Shown: piece by piece, positions 43,252-51,935 of the stretch
Position numbering within the stretch: position 1 is the stretch's first letter
How the letters are laid out: each line of letters starts with the position of its first letter
NCBI GenBank assembly: GCA_965230045.1
Contig: OZ245940.1
Location: 496,001-560,000, forward strand
DNA: 64,000 nt
Direction: 5' to 3'
Origin: G963662905 sp965230045
GTDB lineage: Bacteria; Bacteroidota; Bacteroidia; Bacteroidales; WRLA01
Program-made: the position numbers and the translations under genes
The notes under the pieces: model-generated
Databases searched by the model: none
Seen by the model: only the letters and a program-made list of their open reading frames with translations
What the model was told of the DNA's origin: nothing

Positions 43252-46200
43252 ATGAAGCGGATTTTAATCTTTCTTGCACTAATCATATTTCCGTGCCTTT
43301 TGATGGCACAGGGTTCGCGGCAGATATTGGTCAGCGATGGTAATTTCGACAATAAAAGCATGGTGGATAAGCTGAAAAAACAACTTTCTTCTATGCCTGA
43401 AACTTCCGCATGGGTCATTACCGGTGATTTTCTCCCTTCCTGTGCTTATGATGAAGACAAAACCTCATGCTATAAAAAATCATTGCTACGCATTAAAGAA
43501 TTAAAAGAAATTGCTCAAAATTTTGCCGGTGAGGTCTTGATTTTACCCGATGAAATGAACTGGCTCAAAGGTCATCACAATGGTTTTGATAATCTGGACG
43601 AATTTTCCGGGCTTCTTGCCGAACACCTCCCCGAAGCCCGCATTGTGCCCGAAGGATCTTGTCCGGGGCCTTATGAAATCCCTTTTGGCACTAATACCAT
43701 GCTCGTTTTCCTGGATACTCAGTGGTGGCTGCATGGTGAACGAAAAACGGATGTTTCCAACGAATGTCCCTACATCAAATCGGAAACCGGGGCGCCCAAT
43801 GAAGTGGAAAACAACATCCTCTCTGCCCTGCACGATATCATTGCCCGCAATCCGCACCGCAATGTGCTGATTTTCGGGCATCACCCACTGCAAAGCCGGG
43901 GCATTCATGGCGGTGGTTTTCCTCTTTATGCGCAGCTTTTTCCTCTGCGGTTAGTCAATAAATCCCTATGGATTCCCCTGCCGGGATTTTTGTACACCGG
44001 ATATCGCGCAAGCTTAGGCGAACCGCAGGATTTGGCGCATCCCGAATACCGTGATTTCCGCAAACGTTTCATGGATTTCCTCTCAAAAAGCAAACAAACC
44101 GCTTATATTTCCGGGCACGACCATATGCTGGAATTTGATACAAGGAATCTCGCTCAGGTGCAAAGCGGAAGCCTAAACGGTGCTCCGGCAATAAATGCTT
44201 CTGTGGATAAAGAAAAACGCTTTTCCAGTCCGGATGCCGGTTTTGTCCTGCTCGATATTCAAAAAAATGGCAGCATCAATTTGATTATCAAAACAGAAAA
44301 TCCAGACAATCAAAAAGAAACCCTCCTTATTCCTGCACCTGATCTTCAAGCCCTTCCGGATACGCACCGCAATTACGATTATACCGACAGCACCGCTGTT
44401 TGCCCGGCGGGAAAAGAATACGAAGCCGGCGGTTGGCACCGTTTCTGGCTGGGCGACAATTACCGCAAAGAATGGGCTTTGCCCGACACATTCGCGTATT
44501 TCGACATCCTGAAAGAAAAAGACGGCCTGGTGATCCTTCAAAGAGGCGGCGGTTTCCAGACCAGCTCCTACCGCTTGCAGGCTCCGGACGGACGGCAATA
44601 TGTTTTGCGCTCGGTAGATAAATCGGTGGACAAAGTAATGAGCGAAGAATTTGCAGGAACTGTAGCTCAGGATGTCCTTCAGGACATGATTTCCGCTTCC
44701 TTCCCTTACGGCGCTCTGGTTGTGCCGCCATTGGCAGAAGCCACGGGCGTTTATCATACCAATCCGCGCTATGTGTATATGCCCGATGATCCTGCTTTGG
44801 GCATTTACCGCAATGAAATGAAAAACAAACTCTTCCTTTTTGAAGAACGTCCGGCAGGCAACAGGACCGATGTTGCCGGTTTTGGCCGTCCCGAGGACAT
44901 GGAAAGCACTTCAAAAGTTTTGAAAAAAACCAGCGAAAAACACAAAAGCCACATTGATCAGCAACAGGTGCTGCGCTCGCGTATGCTCGATATTTTTATA
45001 GGCGACTGGGACCGGCACGACGACCAATGGCGCTGGTCGGTTTTTGAAGGGGATGGTTTCACCACCTACAAACCGGTGCCACGCGATCGCGACAACGCAT
45101 TTTTTAAAGGACAGGGGCCCTTGCTGTGGGTCGCGTCACGCAAATGGATGCTGCCGAAATTCCAGGGATTTGATGCTACAATCCGCGATATTGCCGGATT
45201 GGAATACAATGCGCGCCACTTCGACCGTAGCTTCCTGAATGAAGCCGACCGAACCCTCTGGGAAAAAACAGCACGGGAATTTATCGACTGCCTTACCGAC
45301 AGCCTGATAGAAAATTCAGTGAAAAATTCATTGCCGGCATCCATTGATGCATCGAGAGGTGAAGAATTAATCACAAAGATGAAAGCCCGCCGCGAGCATC
45401 TCCCCGAATATTTTGAAGAGTATTACGAATTCCTCTCCCGCGAAGTGGATATTCCCGGAACCAAAAGGCGCGAGCTTTTTATCGTGGACCGCATCAGTGA
45501 CGACAGCACACGGGTTGAGGTCATCGCGCTCAGCGATAAAAAAGGAAGGAAAAAGAATACGCTCTACGACCGCACTTTTGAAAATAAAACAACCAAAGAA
45601 ATCAACCTCTACGGACGCAAAGGAGACGATGAATTTATTGTGCGCGGAAATGTGAAGAAAAGCCCACTGGTGCGTATTATTGGAGGCAAAGGAGATGATG
45701 TGATCACAGATTCAAGCCATGTTGGCGGTTTATGCCGCAAAACGCGTGTTTACGACAAAAAGAAAAACACGCTTTTACATGCAGGAAGGGAAACTTCTGA
45801 CCGCCTGAGCAATCGAAAAGGCATTAATAAATACGACCGGCTGTTGTATGAGTACGATGTGGTTATGCCTTTGGTCAATGGTGGTTATAATCCTGATGAT
45901 GGGGTTTTTATCGGAGGCGGTGCGCTTTTCCGCAATTTCAACTGGCGCGACAGCAGCGCGCAAAGCATCACGGCCAGCGCGGCTTTGGCCACAGGAGCAT
46001 ATAACATCCACTACAAAGCGGCCTTTTCCAATAAGGTCGGGCAACTGGATTTCCTGATAAAAGCTGATTTATCCGTACCCGAATACGTAAATAATTTCTA
46101 TGGTTTTGGAAACGAAACTACAAATGACAGTTCGGATAAAGATTTTTATCGTGTTCGCTATGAAATGGCTTCGGTGCGTCCGGCTTTGCGATTAAATTTC

Positions 46201-46884
46201 GGTAAAGAGTACAATTTGAGTTTTGGGCCGCAATACCTTACGGTTGAAGTAGAAAAGAACAAAAAACGCATTCTGGATCCCGATTTGCTCCCACCATATT
46301 GGAAGCAGTGGTTCACACGAAATCATTTTGTTGGTTTGGCACTCGAAGGCAAAATAGACAAGCGAAATAATGATGTTTTGCCATCAAGGGGATTGTTTGC
46401 AAAGCTGAACTATGAGCTGTTCCGCAATTTTACGGCAGGCAATTATTTCAGTCGCCTGCAGGCCGATGCGCGCTATTATATCAGCTTTCACCGCGATCCG
46501 GGAACGGTTTTGGCTTTGCGCGCCGGATATTCCAAAACTTTTGGAGACTATCCTTTTTATTATGCATCTGCTTTGGGCGGAAACACCAATTTGCGCGGGT
46601 ACAGGGGCAACCGTTTTACCGGAGATGAAGCTCTGTACCAAAATACGGAATTACGCGTACGGATTTTCCGTTTGCACAATTATTTGCTCAACGGAGATGT
46701 TGGGATTTTAGGATTTTATGATTGCGGCAGGGTTTGGTATGCAGATGAAAAATCGGATCAATGGCATCATGGATATGGCGGAGGGATTTGGGCAGCACCC
46801 TATAAATTCCTGGCTATAAACGCAGTATATGAACATTCTTCGGAGGCGGATATATTTTCTCTGAAATTTAGCTTCCAGTATTAA
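43252..46884 (+). CDS. three-part outer-membrane protein: phosphoesterase-like, kinase-like segment, surface-antigen barrel
   Basis: A 1210-residue exported protein with a signal peptide (MKRILIFLALIIFPCLLMAQG). Residues about 25-340 resemble calcineurin-type phosphoesterases: GD at 58-59, GHHP at 209-212 and GHDH at 288-291 are kept, but the expected GNHD is PDEMN at 99-103. Residues about 430-720 contain LRSVDK, FLFEERPAGN, IGDWDRHDDQW (584-593) and PRDRDN (610-615), similar to the catalytic DRH ... DN layout of HipA/Fam20-type atypical kinases. Residues about 860-1210 form an Omp85-type beta-barrel ending in FQY. The parts occur together in Bacteroidota, but enzymatic activity is uncertain. 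Third gene of the cyclase operon. Confidence 0.8.
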   Translation: MKRILIFLALIIFPCLLMAQGSRQILVSDGNFDNKSMVDKLKKQLSSMPETSAWVITGDFLPSCAYDEDKTSCYKKSLLRIKELKEIAQNFAGEVLILPDEMNWLKGHHNGFDNLDEFSGLLAEHLPEARIVPEGSCPGPYEIPFGTNTMLVFLDTQWWLHGERKTDVSNECPYIKSETGAPNEVENNILSALHDIIARNPHRNVLIFGHHPLQSRGIHGGGFPLYAQLFPLRLVNKSLWIPLPGFLYTGYRASLGEPQDLAHPEYRDFRKRFMDFLSKSKQTAYISGHDHMLEFDTRNLAQVQSGSLNGAPAINASVDKEKRFSSPDAGFVLLDIQKNGSINLIIKTENPDNQKETLLIPAPDLQALPDTHRNYDYTDSTAVCPAGKEYEAGGWHRFWLGDNYRKEWALPDTFAYFDILKEKDGLVILQRGGGFQTSSYRLQAPDGRQYVLRSVDKSVDKVMSEEFAGTVAQDVLQDMISASFPYGALVVPPLAEATGVYHTNPRYVYMPDDPALGIYRNEMKNKLFLFEERPAGNRTDVAGFGRPEDMESTSKVLKKTSEKHKSHIDQQQVLRSRMLDIFIGDWDRHDDQWRWSVFEGDGFTTYKPVPRDRDNAFFKGQGPLLWVASRKWMLPKFQGFDATIRDIAGLEYNARHFDRSFLNEADRTLWEKTAREFIDCLTDSLIENSVKNSLPASIDASRGEELITKMKARREHLPEYFEEYYEFLSREVDIPGTKRRELFIVDRISDDSTRVEVIALSDKKGRKKNTLYDRTFENKTTKEINLYGRKGDDEFIVRGNVKKSPLVRIIGGKGDDVITDSSHVGGLCRKTRVYDKKKNTLLHAGRETSDRLSNRKGINKYDRLLYEYDVVMPLVNGGYNPDDGVFIGGGALFRNFNWRDSSAQSITASAALATGAYNIHYKAAFSNKVGQLDFLIKADLSVPEYVNNFYGFGNETTNDSSDKDFYRVRYEMASVRPALRLNFGKEYNLSFGPQYLTVEVEKNKKRILDPDLLPPYWKQWFTRNHFVGLALEGKIDKRNNDVLPSRGLFAKLNYELFRNFTAGNYFSRLQADARYYISFHRDPGTVLALRAGYSKTFGDYPFYYASALGGNTNLRGYRGNRFTGDEALYQNTELRVRIFRLHNYLLNGDVGILGFYDCGRVWYADEKSDQWHHGYGGGIWAAPYKFLAINAVYEHSSEADIFSLKFSFQY

Positions 46885-46921
46885 TTCAGCATTGAGCCGC
46901 TGAAAAAAGGACAGGTAAAAC

Positions 46922-47755
46922 ATGAACAAACGAAAAAGCAAAATGATGCTTTTGCTGTGTGCGTTAATTTTGAGCGCATCGCTGAAAGCACAAAAACAAG
47001 ACAGCAGTGTTTACAAAATGAATTATAAATGGGATATTCCCATTACAGCTGCGGGCTATATTTCCAATTTCCTGGGGTTGATTTCTTTGCGTGAAAAACC
47101 TTCTTTAAGCGAAGAAGAAATCATGGGGCTCGACCGCATGGACATCTGGGCCTTTGATCGCGGCGCCACCTATCATGATCCGTATAGTGGTGACGCACAA
47201 GTTATTAGTGACAGGACGATGCAAGTTTCCATTTTGCTGCCAGCCCTGCTCATGTTTGATAAAAAAATCCGCCACGACTGGCCCGATTTGCTCCTGCTTT
47301 ATCTGGAAACACATGCCATCAACGCCAATTTATATACCTGGGGCGGCCCACGCTTCACCAACCGCATCCGGCCCTATATCTATAATCCCGATGTGCCCAT
47401 TGGCAAAAAAACCGGAGGCGGAACAACCGATTCGTTTTTCAGCGGACATACATCCACCACAGCAACAAGCTCTTTCTTTACGGCAAAAGTTTTTTGTGAT
47501 TACCATCCCGAATTCAGTGACGGTAAAAAACTGCTGGTTTATGCCGCTGCACTGGTGCCTCCGGCCATCACCGGGATATTCCGCTATCAGGCAGGGAAGC
47601 ATTTTCCTACCGACATCATCACCGGAACAGCAGTGGGCGCGCTCTGTGGAATCCTGATCCCCGAACTGCACCGCATCAAAAGGAATAAAGACAGCAAAAT
47701 AGGTTTCGTGCCCGCATCCACCGGAATGGGCTTATCGATGATTTATCAGTTTTAG
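46922..47755 (+). CDS. PAP2-family membrane phosphatase
   Basis: A 277-residue protein with a signal sequence or first helix (MMLLLCALILSASLKAQ) and the three PAP2 phosphatase motifs: RFTNRIRPYIYNP, FFSGHTSTTATS (catalytic His in SGH) and FRYQAGKHFPTDIITG (His and Asp). It probably removes phosphate from undecaprenyl pyrophosphate, phosphatidate or another lipid phosphate. It is 37 bases after the barrel fusion gene and closes the cyclase operon. Confidence 0.88.
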   Translation: MNKRKSKMMLLLCALILSASLKAQKQDSSVYKMNYKWDIPITAAGYISNFLGLISLREKPSLSEEEIMGLDRMDIWAFDRGATYHDPYSGDAQVISDRTMQVSILLPALLMFDKKIRHDWPDLLLLYLETHAINANLYTWGGPRFTNRIRPYIYNPDVPIGKKTGGGTTDSFFSGHTSTTATSSFFTAKVFCDYHPEFSDGKKLLVYAAALVPPAITGIFRYQAGKHFPTDIITGTAVGALCGILIPELHRIKRNKDSKIGFVPASTGMGLSMIYQF

Positions 47756-47920
47756 TCGTTTCTGTCCATAAATCCGGTTGCAGCCCTTTTTTTATGTTGT
47801 AACCAAAAACCTGATTTTAAGTATAATATGTAGTCTAAAATATCTCAAATCTTGGATATTTCCAAACAAATAATTTATCAGAAAGCGTAAATTTACATCG
47901 TTTAACCCGCGGGATGGCCT

Positions 47921-48063
47921 GTCAAAACAGCGGGCCGGATGGGGGTGAATTCCCGATGCTTAGAATTTCCATCAAAGGGCCTAAAGCTTTGCCGAGGCAC
48001 GAGGCACTACTTTGATTGGAAATTCTTGGCATCGGGAAAAGCGGGGGGAAGCTTTGTTTTGAC
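47921..48063. repeat. nested palindromic element, 143 bp
   Basis: Outer arms GTCAAAACA (47921-47929) and TGTTTTGAC (48055-48063) enclose long inner arms: CCCGATGCTTAGAATTTCC... (47952-47977) opposite ...GGAAATTCTTGGCATCGGG (48010-48036). The inner arms pair over 26 bases with a two-base mismatch and one bulge. GC content is higher than in flanking DNA. It looks like a mobile palindromic repeat or a structured RNA. Confidence 0.75.
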
Positions 48064-48075
48064 TTGGCTTTTTGT

Positions 48076-48101
48076 TTCCTTTTGTGCCAAAACAAAAGGA
48101 A
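48076..48101. terminator. hairpin, possible terminator
   Basis: TTCCTTTTGT (48076-48085), loop GCCAAA, ACAAAAGGAA (48092-48101). It lies between the convergent genes at 47755 and 48197. It could stop transcription from either side or belong to the repeat cluster. Confidence 0.45.
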
Positions 48102-48130
48102 GAAGAATTAGTCGCCGATCTTTCAACAAC

Positions 48131-48188
48131 TATAGAGGTCAGCAGATAAATGCATTGTAAATCAGTATACGTTTATGAATAGGTTTCT
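48131..48188. repeat. 58-bp dispersed repeat end, copy 1
   Basis: Begins TATAGAGGTCAGCAGATAAA and ends TGAATAGGTTTCT. It aligns over its whole length, imperfectly, with 54362-54420, the left end of the large palindromic element. The rest of that element is absent here, so this is a solo or truncated end. It stops nine bases before the HD-PycTM stop codon. Confidence 0.6.
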
Positions 48189-48196
48189 AGAACCGT

Positions 48197-49399
48197 TTAA
48201 ACCGTATAATCCCTGAAAATTTCAATCAAAATCACCATCAGAATAGAACCGCTGAGGCCAAACATAAAAATATTAAAAGCCTTGCGCAGCAATCGGTATT
48301 TGCGTGCCAGCACCACACCCAGCGTATATTGATCCAGAATCATATTATGGTATAAGCCATCATAATCGCGCATCATTTCGCGCACGCCCCATTCGTAATC
48401 TTTGAACGACATTTTATAGAAATTACCGAAAAACAAAAGGTTGGTGCGTTTCTCGCGGATATCCTCTTTGGTAAAAGTTCCCTGCGAAACCTTGGGACGT
48501 GTGGCCAAAATGGCAAAAATAATGGTAACCAGACTGGTCAGGATCAGGCCCAGCGAAGGCAAAGCCATATGCGGATATTCGTTGATTTTACGGATCACCA
48601 TGGTCACCATGACAGAGAGAATGATCGAACAAACCGTAATCAGGATATTCGCCTTATTATCAGCAATCTGGCTTAAGGTAATCTGATTGCGCGAAGTAAC
48701 CTTGAACATGGTTTCGATGCCCCGTGCCGGCGCTTTCATTTCTTCGTATTTCTTATTTAGCTTCTTTACCTTTTCGTTTTGGTCATCCAGTTTTTCTTCC
48801 AGCTTCCGGGCTTTCTTCTTTATTCGTTTGCGGATGATCTTACGGTTATTGTTCAGGTTTTCATCGAAAAGCTCTTTTGCCGCCGAAGTAAAATATTTAT
48901 GAGAATTCAGGATGCCCAGGATTACATCATAAAAATCGAGTGCCTCCATTTCTGTATTCCACAGGCGGCTGACTTCTTCGCGGTACAAATCCAGTTTTTC
49001 CTCAAAACCTTCACTGCCCAGCTCGTAAGTGATGGCATCACAGAGGCTTTCTTCCATCAGGTTTTTGGGACTGTGTGGAATGCGGGTAGCAGCAATGGCC
49101 TGTTTCAGGACTTCAATCCGCTGCGGGTCCATATCGGTTTCGGCAAGATATTCCGACATAAGCTCCATGGATTTTTCCTCATTCCTACGGTAGTCACGCA
49201 AAAAACCCGTTTCGCTGAACCAGGCACAAATCTCCAGGTTCAGCATATCCTCTTTCGACAGCCCGTTGCGCTGCCCCAGCAAACCGGCATAATGTACAAT
49301 TTCGCGGGTGCGCTGCAAATTATGCAGCTTAAAATCTTTTGTTTCGGATTGCCGGTACAGCAGCTCCACATATTTTTGAATCTCTTCCAGATATTGCAT
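48197..49399 (-). CDS. HD-like / PycTM (DUF5706) membrane protein
   Basis: A 400-residue protein. The N-terminal region (about residues 1-190) resembles HD-domain proteins: LHNLQRTREIVHYAGLL corresponds to YHNxxHTxxVV and CAWFSETGF to AxLHDxG. The metal ligands are lost, however (the second His is R30 and the HD pair is S62-E63). A highly charged coiled coil follows (about 188-222, RKIIRKRIKKKARKLEEKL). The C-terminal part is the PycTM/DUF5706 membrane domain with SQIADNKANILITVCSIILSVMV and three to four helices in total. PycTM is the membrane effector in Pycsar antiphage systems; the many stand-alone HD-PycTM genes have no proven role. Confidence 0.82.
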   Translation of the reverse strand: MQYLEEIQKYVELLYRQSETKDFKLHNLQRTREIVHYAGLLGQRNGLSKEDMLNLEICAWFSETGFLRDYRRNEEKSMELMSEYLAETDMDPQRIEVLKQAIAATRIPHSPKNLMEESLCDAITYELGSEGFEEKLDLYREEVSRLWNTEMEALDFYDVILGILNSHKYFTSAAKELFDENLNNNRKIIRKRIKKKARKLEEKLDDQNEKVKKLNKKYEEMKAPARGIETMFKVTSRNQITLSQIADNKANILITVCSIILSVMVTMVIRKINEYPHMALPSLGLILTSLVTIIFAILATRPKVSQGTFTKEDIREKRTNLLFFGNFYKMSFKDYEWGVREMMRDYDGLYHNMILDQYTLGVVLARKYRLLRKAFNIFMFGLSGSILMVILIEIFRDYTV

Positions 49400-50091
49400 C
49401 TGCGTGTATTTTGTGTGTTTCCTTTCTTAAGGACGAAAATACAAAGAATGTCGGTAAAAGCCCGCAGGAATTTGCAGGCTTCCGTGCAAACATCATAAAA
49501 TACTGATAATAAGAACAGTACAAAGGTACAGGATAATAAGGCGGGACATACTGGAATGACTTGGATACTGCTTTGTGCAAAAATTATAAAAATGCCGGAG
49601 AGAAAAAATCTGGAGCATGTTGACCCACTTTTTATCGTTTTTTTTTGTCCAACACCCGATCACCCGATGGCAAATGACCTGTGAATAAAACGCTGCAACA
49701 CTCCTGCAACACCATTGCACAGCTGTTGCAGATGCGTTGCTTATTGCCGGCTTTAATGCAAACAAATCCTGAAGATAAATACCCTTTAGGAGCAGGTTCA
49801 AGCGGAATAAGCTAATGCCCCTTATAACCAAAAAGGCATTTGTCAGGATTCGTAAAGGAAGAAACAGGCTTTTTGCAGCGACTTGGTATAGCGATGGTAT
49901 AGCGATGGTATAGCGAAGACCCCCGGAAAATATTTATCATTTAAGTGCATTTTGGCCTAAGGCTTCTCACAAAATAGTGTTTCTGTTGTGCTCGCCTGTG
50001 TTTTGCCTGCTCCTGCACAATTTCGTCCGGAATACGGGAAGGTTGCCGCTCAACAGGCAATAAAAACCTCTGGGTTGACGACTATAATTTT
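49400..50091. other. intergenic region with gene remnants
   Basis: A 692-base gap. It contains the inverted repeat CTGCAACA / TGTTGCAG (49704-49711, 49724-49731), a hairpin with AATGCC / GGCATT arms, and three 11-bp tandem copies of GGTATAGCGAT at 49885-49916. From about 50041 the frame of the RHS gene continues upstream of its ATG (STGNKNLWVDDYNF) with RHS-like sequence, but the frame is closed by TAG at 49900-49902. The rest of the RHS gene is missing. No other gene was supported. Confidence 0.6.
49885..49916. repeat. short tandem repeat, 3 x 11 bp
   Basis: Three consecutive copies of GGTATAGCGAT, the last imperfect, at 49885, 49896 and 49907. In the RHS frame the middle copy creates the TAG stop. 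Confidence 0.7.
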
Positions 50092-51423
50092 ATGAACCTG
50101 CCCCAGAAAATCCGAATAATCAGCGCGGAAAACAATACCATTGCACATTTATACGACGCTTCCGGCACAAAAATGGCAAAGCAAACAAAAACAGATGGGA
50201 GCCCACTCGACCAAACCGATTATATTGCTAACTTTGTGTATGAAAACAACCAACTCCAATTTATCCTCACTTCCGAAGGCCGTATTATGATGCAAAACGA
50301 GGAAACATACGAATACCAGTACTTCCTCAAGGATCATTTGGGTAATACGCGTATTACAATGAACCAGAACGGAACGCTTTTACAGGAAGACGCCTATTAC
50401 CCCTATGGGACGAATATAAAAGGCTTAAGCTATAACAACTCCTGTTCCGAAAACAAATACAAATACAACGGCAAGGAATTGCAGGATGAATTTGGCCTGG
50501 ATTGGTATGATTACGGAGCGAGAATGTATGATGCTTCTATTGGCAGATGGCACGTATCCGACCCTAAAACAGAAGAAAGAGAATGGTTAAGCCCGTTTAA
50601 CTATGTTCAAAATAACCCATTGGGGCGTATAGACCCTAATGGGGCTAAAGACCTTGAATTTGATGATGCACCAGACCCTAGAGACGAAGATGATGAAGAT
50701 GAAGAATTCTTTATAACAATATATGATGAGTATGGAGATCCGATTTATTTGCCTGTTGGCGGCAGTACAGGCGGAAAAATAACAACAAAAAAATCGAAAA
50801 AGAAATCTGCCCTCAGTAAAACAGCCAAGAAACTTCTTAATCCATGGAGTAAAGGAAAAGGCTACGGAGGGGTGACTTCTCTTTCAGAATCAGTAGATGC
50901 CAGCAGTAATGTTTCGGGTATTAGTATTGCCACAAATAGTGGGGATGGTTGGCATGCGCCAATGGCAATTGATGATGTTGGGAATGCAGCAAGCTACGCA
51001 TCGGGGGCAATTGGATTGACCCAAATAGGAATGTTGGAATACCGAATGTCTTTACCTATAATGAGTAAGGTAGGTACATTCTCAAGCTTTGCTTCTAAGT
51101 ATGGTACTTTTGGAAAGTTTGGAGGTGGATTGGGTTATGCTGGAGCAGGTATTAGCTTGATATCAAATATTAGTGAGGTTCGTTCTGGAGAAATTGGGCT
51201 GGGTAGATTTTCTTATAGACTTGGTTCTTTAGGTGCTTCAATAGGTGTAGGAGCGGCAATTGGAGGTTCATGGGGAGCTGTTGGTGCTGCTGCTGTAGGT
51301 GGAATATCTACAGGCTTTGAATATATTTATGACAATATACTTGTCCCATTATGGAATGAAACAAATAGGCAGATATACAATTTTGAAAATGCAATAAAAA
51401 ATGGTTGGTATCCTGGCAGATAG
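50092..51423 (+). CDS. 3' remnant of an RHS/YD-repeat polymorphic toxin with C-terminal toxin domain
   Basis: A 443-residue product. Residues 1-185 are the end of an RHS shell: YDASGTKMAKQ, YQYFLKDHLGNTRITM, YNGKELQDEFGLDWYDYGARMYDASIGRW and the RHS-associated core terminus FNYVQNNPLGRIDPNGA (DPNGA at 181-185, the cleavage-type junction). Residues 186-443 are the variable toxin tip: an acidic/lysine-rich linker, then a glycine- and alanine-rich segment (LGASIGVGAAIGGSWGAVGAAA) that could insert into membranes. A full RHS gene would be several kilobases; here the frame closes 190 bases upstream, so this is a displaced tip or a pseudogene. The next gene overlaps by 23 bases and may be its immunity protein. 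Confidence 0.75.
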   Translation: MNLPQKIRIISAENNTIAHLYDASGTKMAKQTKTDGSPLDQTDYIANFVYENNQLQFILTSEGRIMMQNEETYEYQYFLKDHLGNTRITMNQNGTLLQEDAYYPYGTNIKGLSYNNSCSENKYKYNGKELQDEFGLDWYDYGARMYDASIGRWHVSDPKTEEREWLSPFNYVQNNPLGRIDPNGAKDLEFDDAPDPRDEDDEDEEFFITIYDEYGDPIYLPVGGSTGGKITTKKSKKKSALSKTAKKLLNPWSKGKGYGGVTSLSESVDASSNVSGISIATNSGDGWHAPMAIDDVGNAASYASGAIGLTQIGMLEYRMSLPIMSKVGTFSSFASKYGTFGKFGGGLGYAGAGISLISNISEVRSGEIGLGRFSYRLGSLGASIGVGAAIGGSWGAVGAAAVGGISTGFEYIYDNILVPLWNETNRQIYNFENAIKNGWYPGR

Positions 51424-51907
51424 AAAATTAGCGATTACAGTTCGTAATCATATCGGTGTATTACAATCGCTATTGATTGTATCTGCAATGTTTGTAGGTA
51501 TATTAATTTGGTTTCAATTTAGTATTGATGCAGTTATAGGAGTTAGTATCCTTTGGGGTATTGATGCAATAACATCATTATACTTGCATTTTTTGTACTT
51601 ATCAAAGAACAAAGGCGAAGAATACGAAGTTAGAGATACCGAACTAATCAGGCGGAAAGGTGGAGAAGTAACAGTTTATAGGAATGATGAAATAGAAAAG
51701 ATAATAGTTTACTTGTCGCCAGCACTGTATAAGAACAGCAACTTTCATTTGTTAGCGATTGAAGGTTATCATTATGCGGTGGTAAAGCTCAAAACAGGAG
51801 AAGAATTAATGTTAACCTGTTTGCTTGCCCCAAGAATAGATAAGTCTTTAAAGCAGATGCGAGGAGTATTGTTTGAGAAACGGAAACGATTGTTTTGTAT
51901 GATATAA
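51401..51907 (+). CDS. candidate immunity protein, two-helix membrane protein with PH-like domain
   Basis: A 168-residue protein with two transmembrane helices (about residues 19-38 and 42-66), followed by a cytosolic domain (VRDTELIRRKGGEVTVYRNDEIEKIIVYL ... YHYAVVKLKTGEELMLTCLL) resembling bacterial PH domains. It overlaps the RHS toxin tip gene by 23 bases, the usual arrangement of a polymorphic toxin and its immunity gene. A membrane location fits a pore-type toxin. Immunity function is inference. Confidence 0.65.
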   Translation: MVGILADRKLAITVRNHIGVLQSLLIVSAMFVGILIWFQFSIDAVIGVSILWGIDAITSLYLHFLYLSKNKGEEYEVRDTELIRRKGGEVTVYRNDEIEKIIVYLSPALYKNSNFHLLAIEGYHYAVVKLKTGEELMLTCLLAPRIDKSLKQMRGVLFEKRKRLFCMI

Positions 51908-51935
51908 CGCAAAAGTCTGGCAAGTCCAGGCTTTT

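Larger units (their letters stand above)
47756..48196. other. intergenic repeat region
   Basis: A 441-base non-coding gap between convergent genes. It contains a nested palindromic element (47921-48063), a second hairpin (48076-48101) and a copy of a dispersed repeat end (48131-48188). No gene was supported in it. Confidence 0.7.

Noticed and set aside
44173..44914. Two overlapping open frames of nearly 200 residues antisense to the 1210-residue gene
   Set aside because: The sense frame has clear domains and a signal peptide; the antisense products have no recognisable family and arise from GC-richer codon usage.
47939..48160. 73-residue plus-strand open frame inside the 47.9-kb palindrome
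   Set aside because: It is coded by the arms of the nested palindrome and has no recognisable protein features.
48197..49399. Complete Pycsar defence system formed with the cyclase at 41153
   Set aside because: The genes are on opposite strands and about 6 kb apart, and the cyclase belongs to another operon; kept only as a possible functional link.
49493..49831. 112-residue minus-strand open frame in the gap before the RHS remnant
   Set aside because: The translation is rich in Cys, Trp and low-complexity hydrophobic stretches, no family resemblance was seen, and it crosses inverted repeats; most likely a chance frame.
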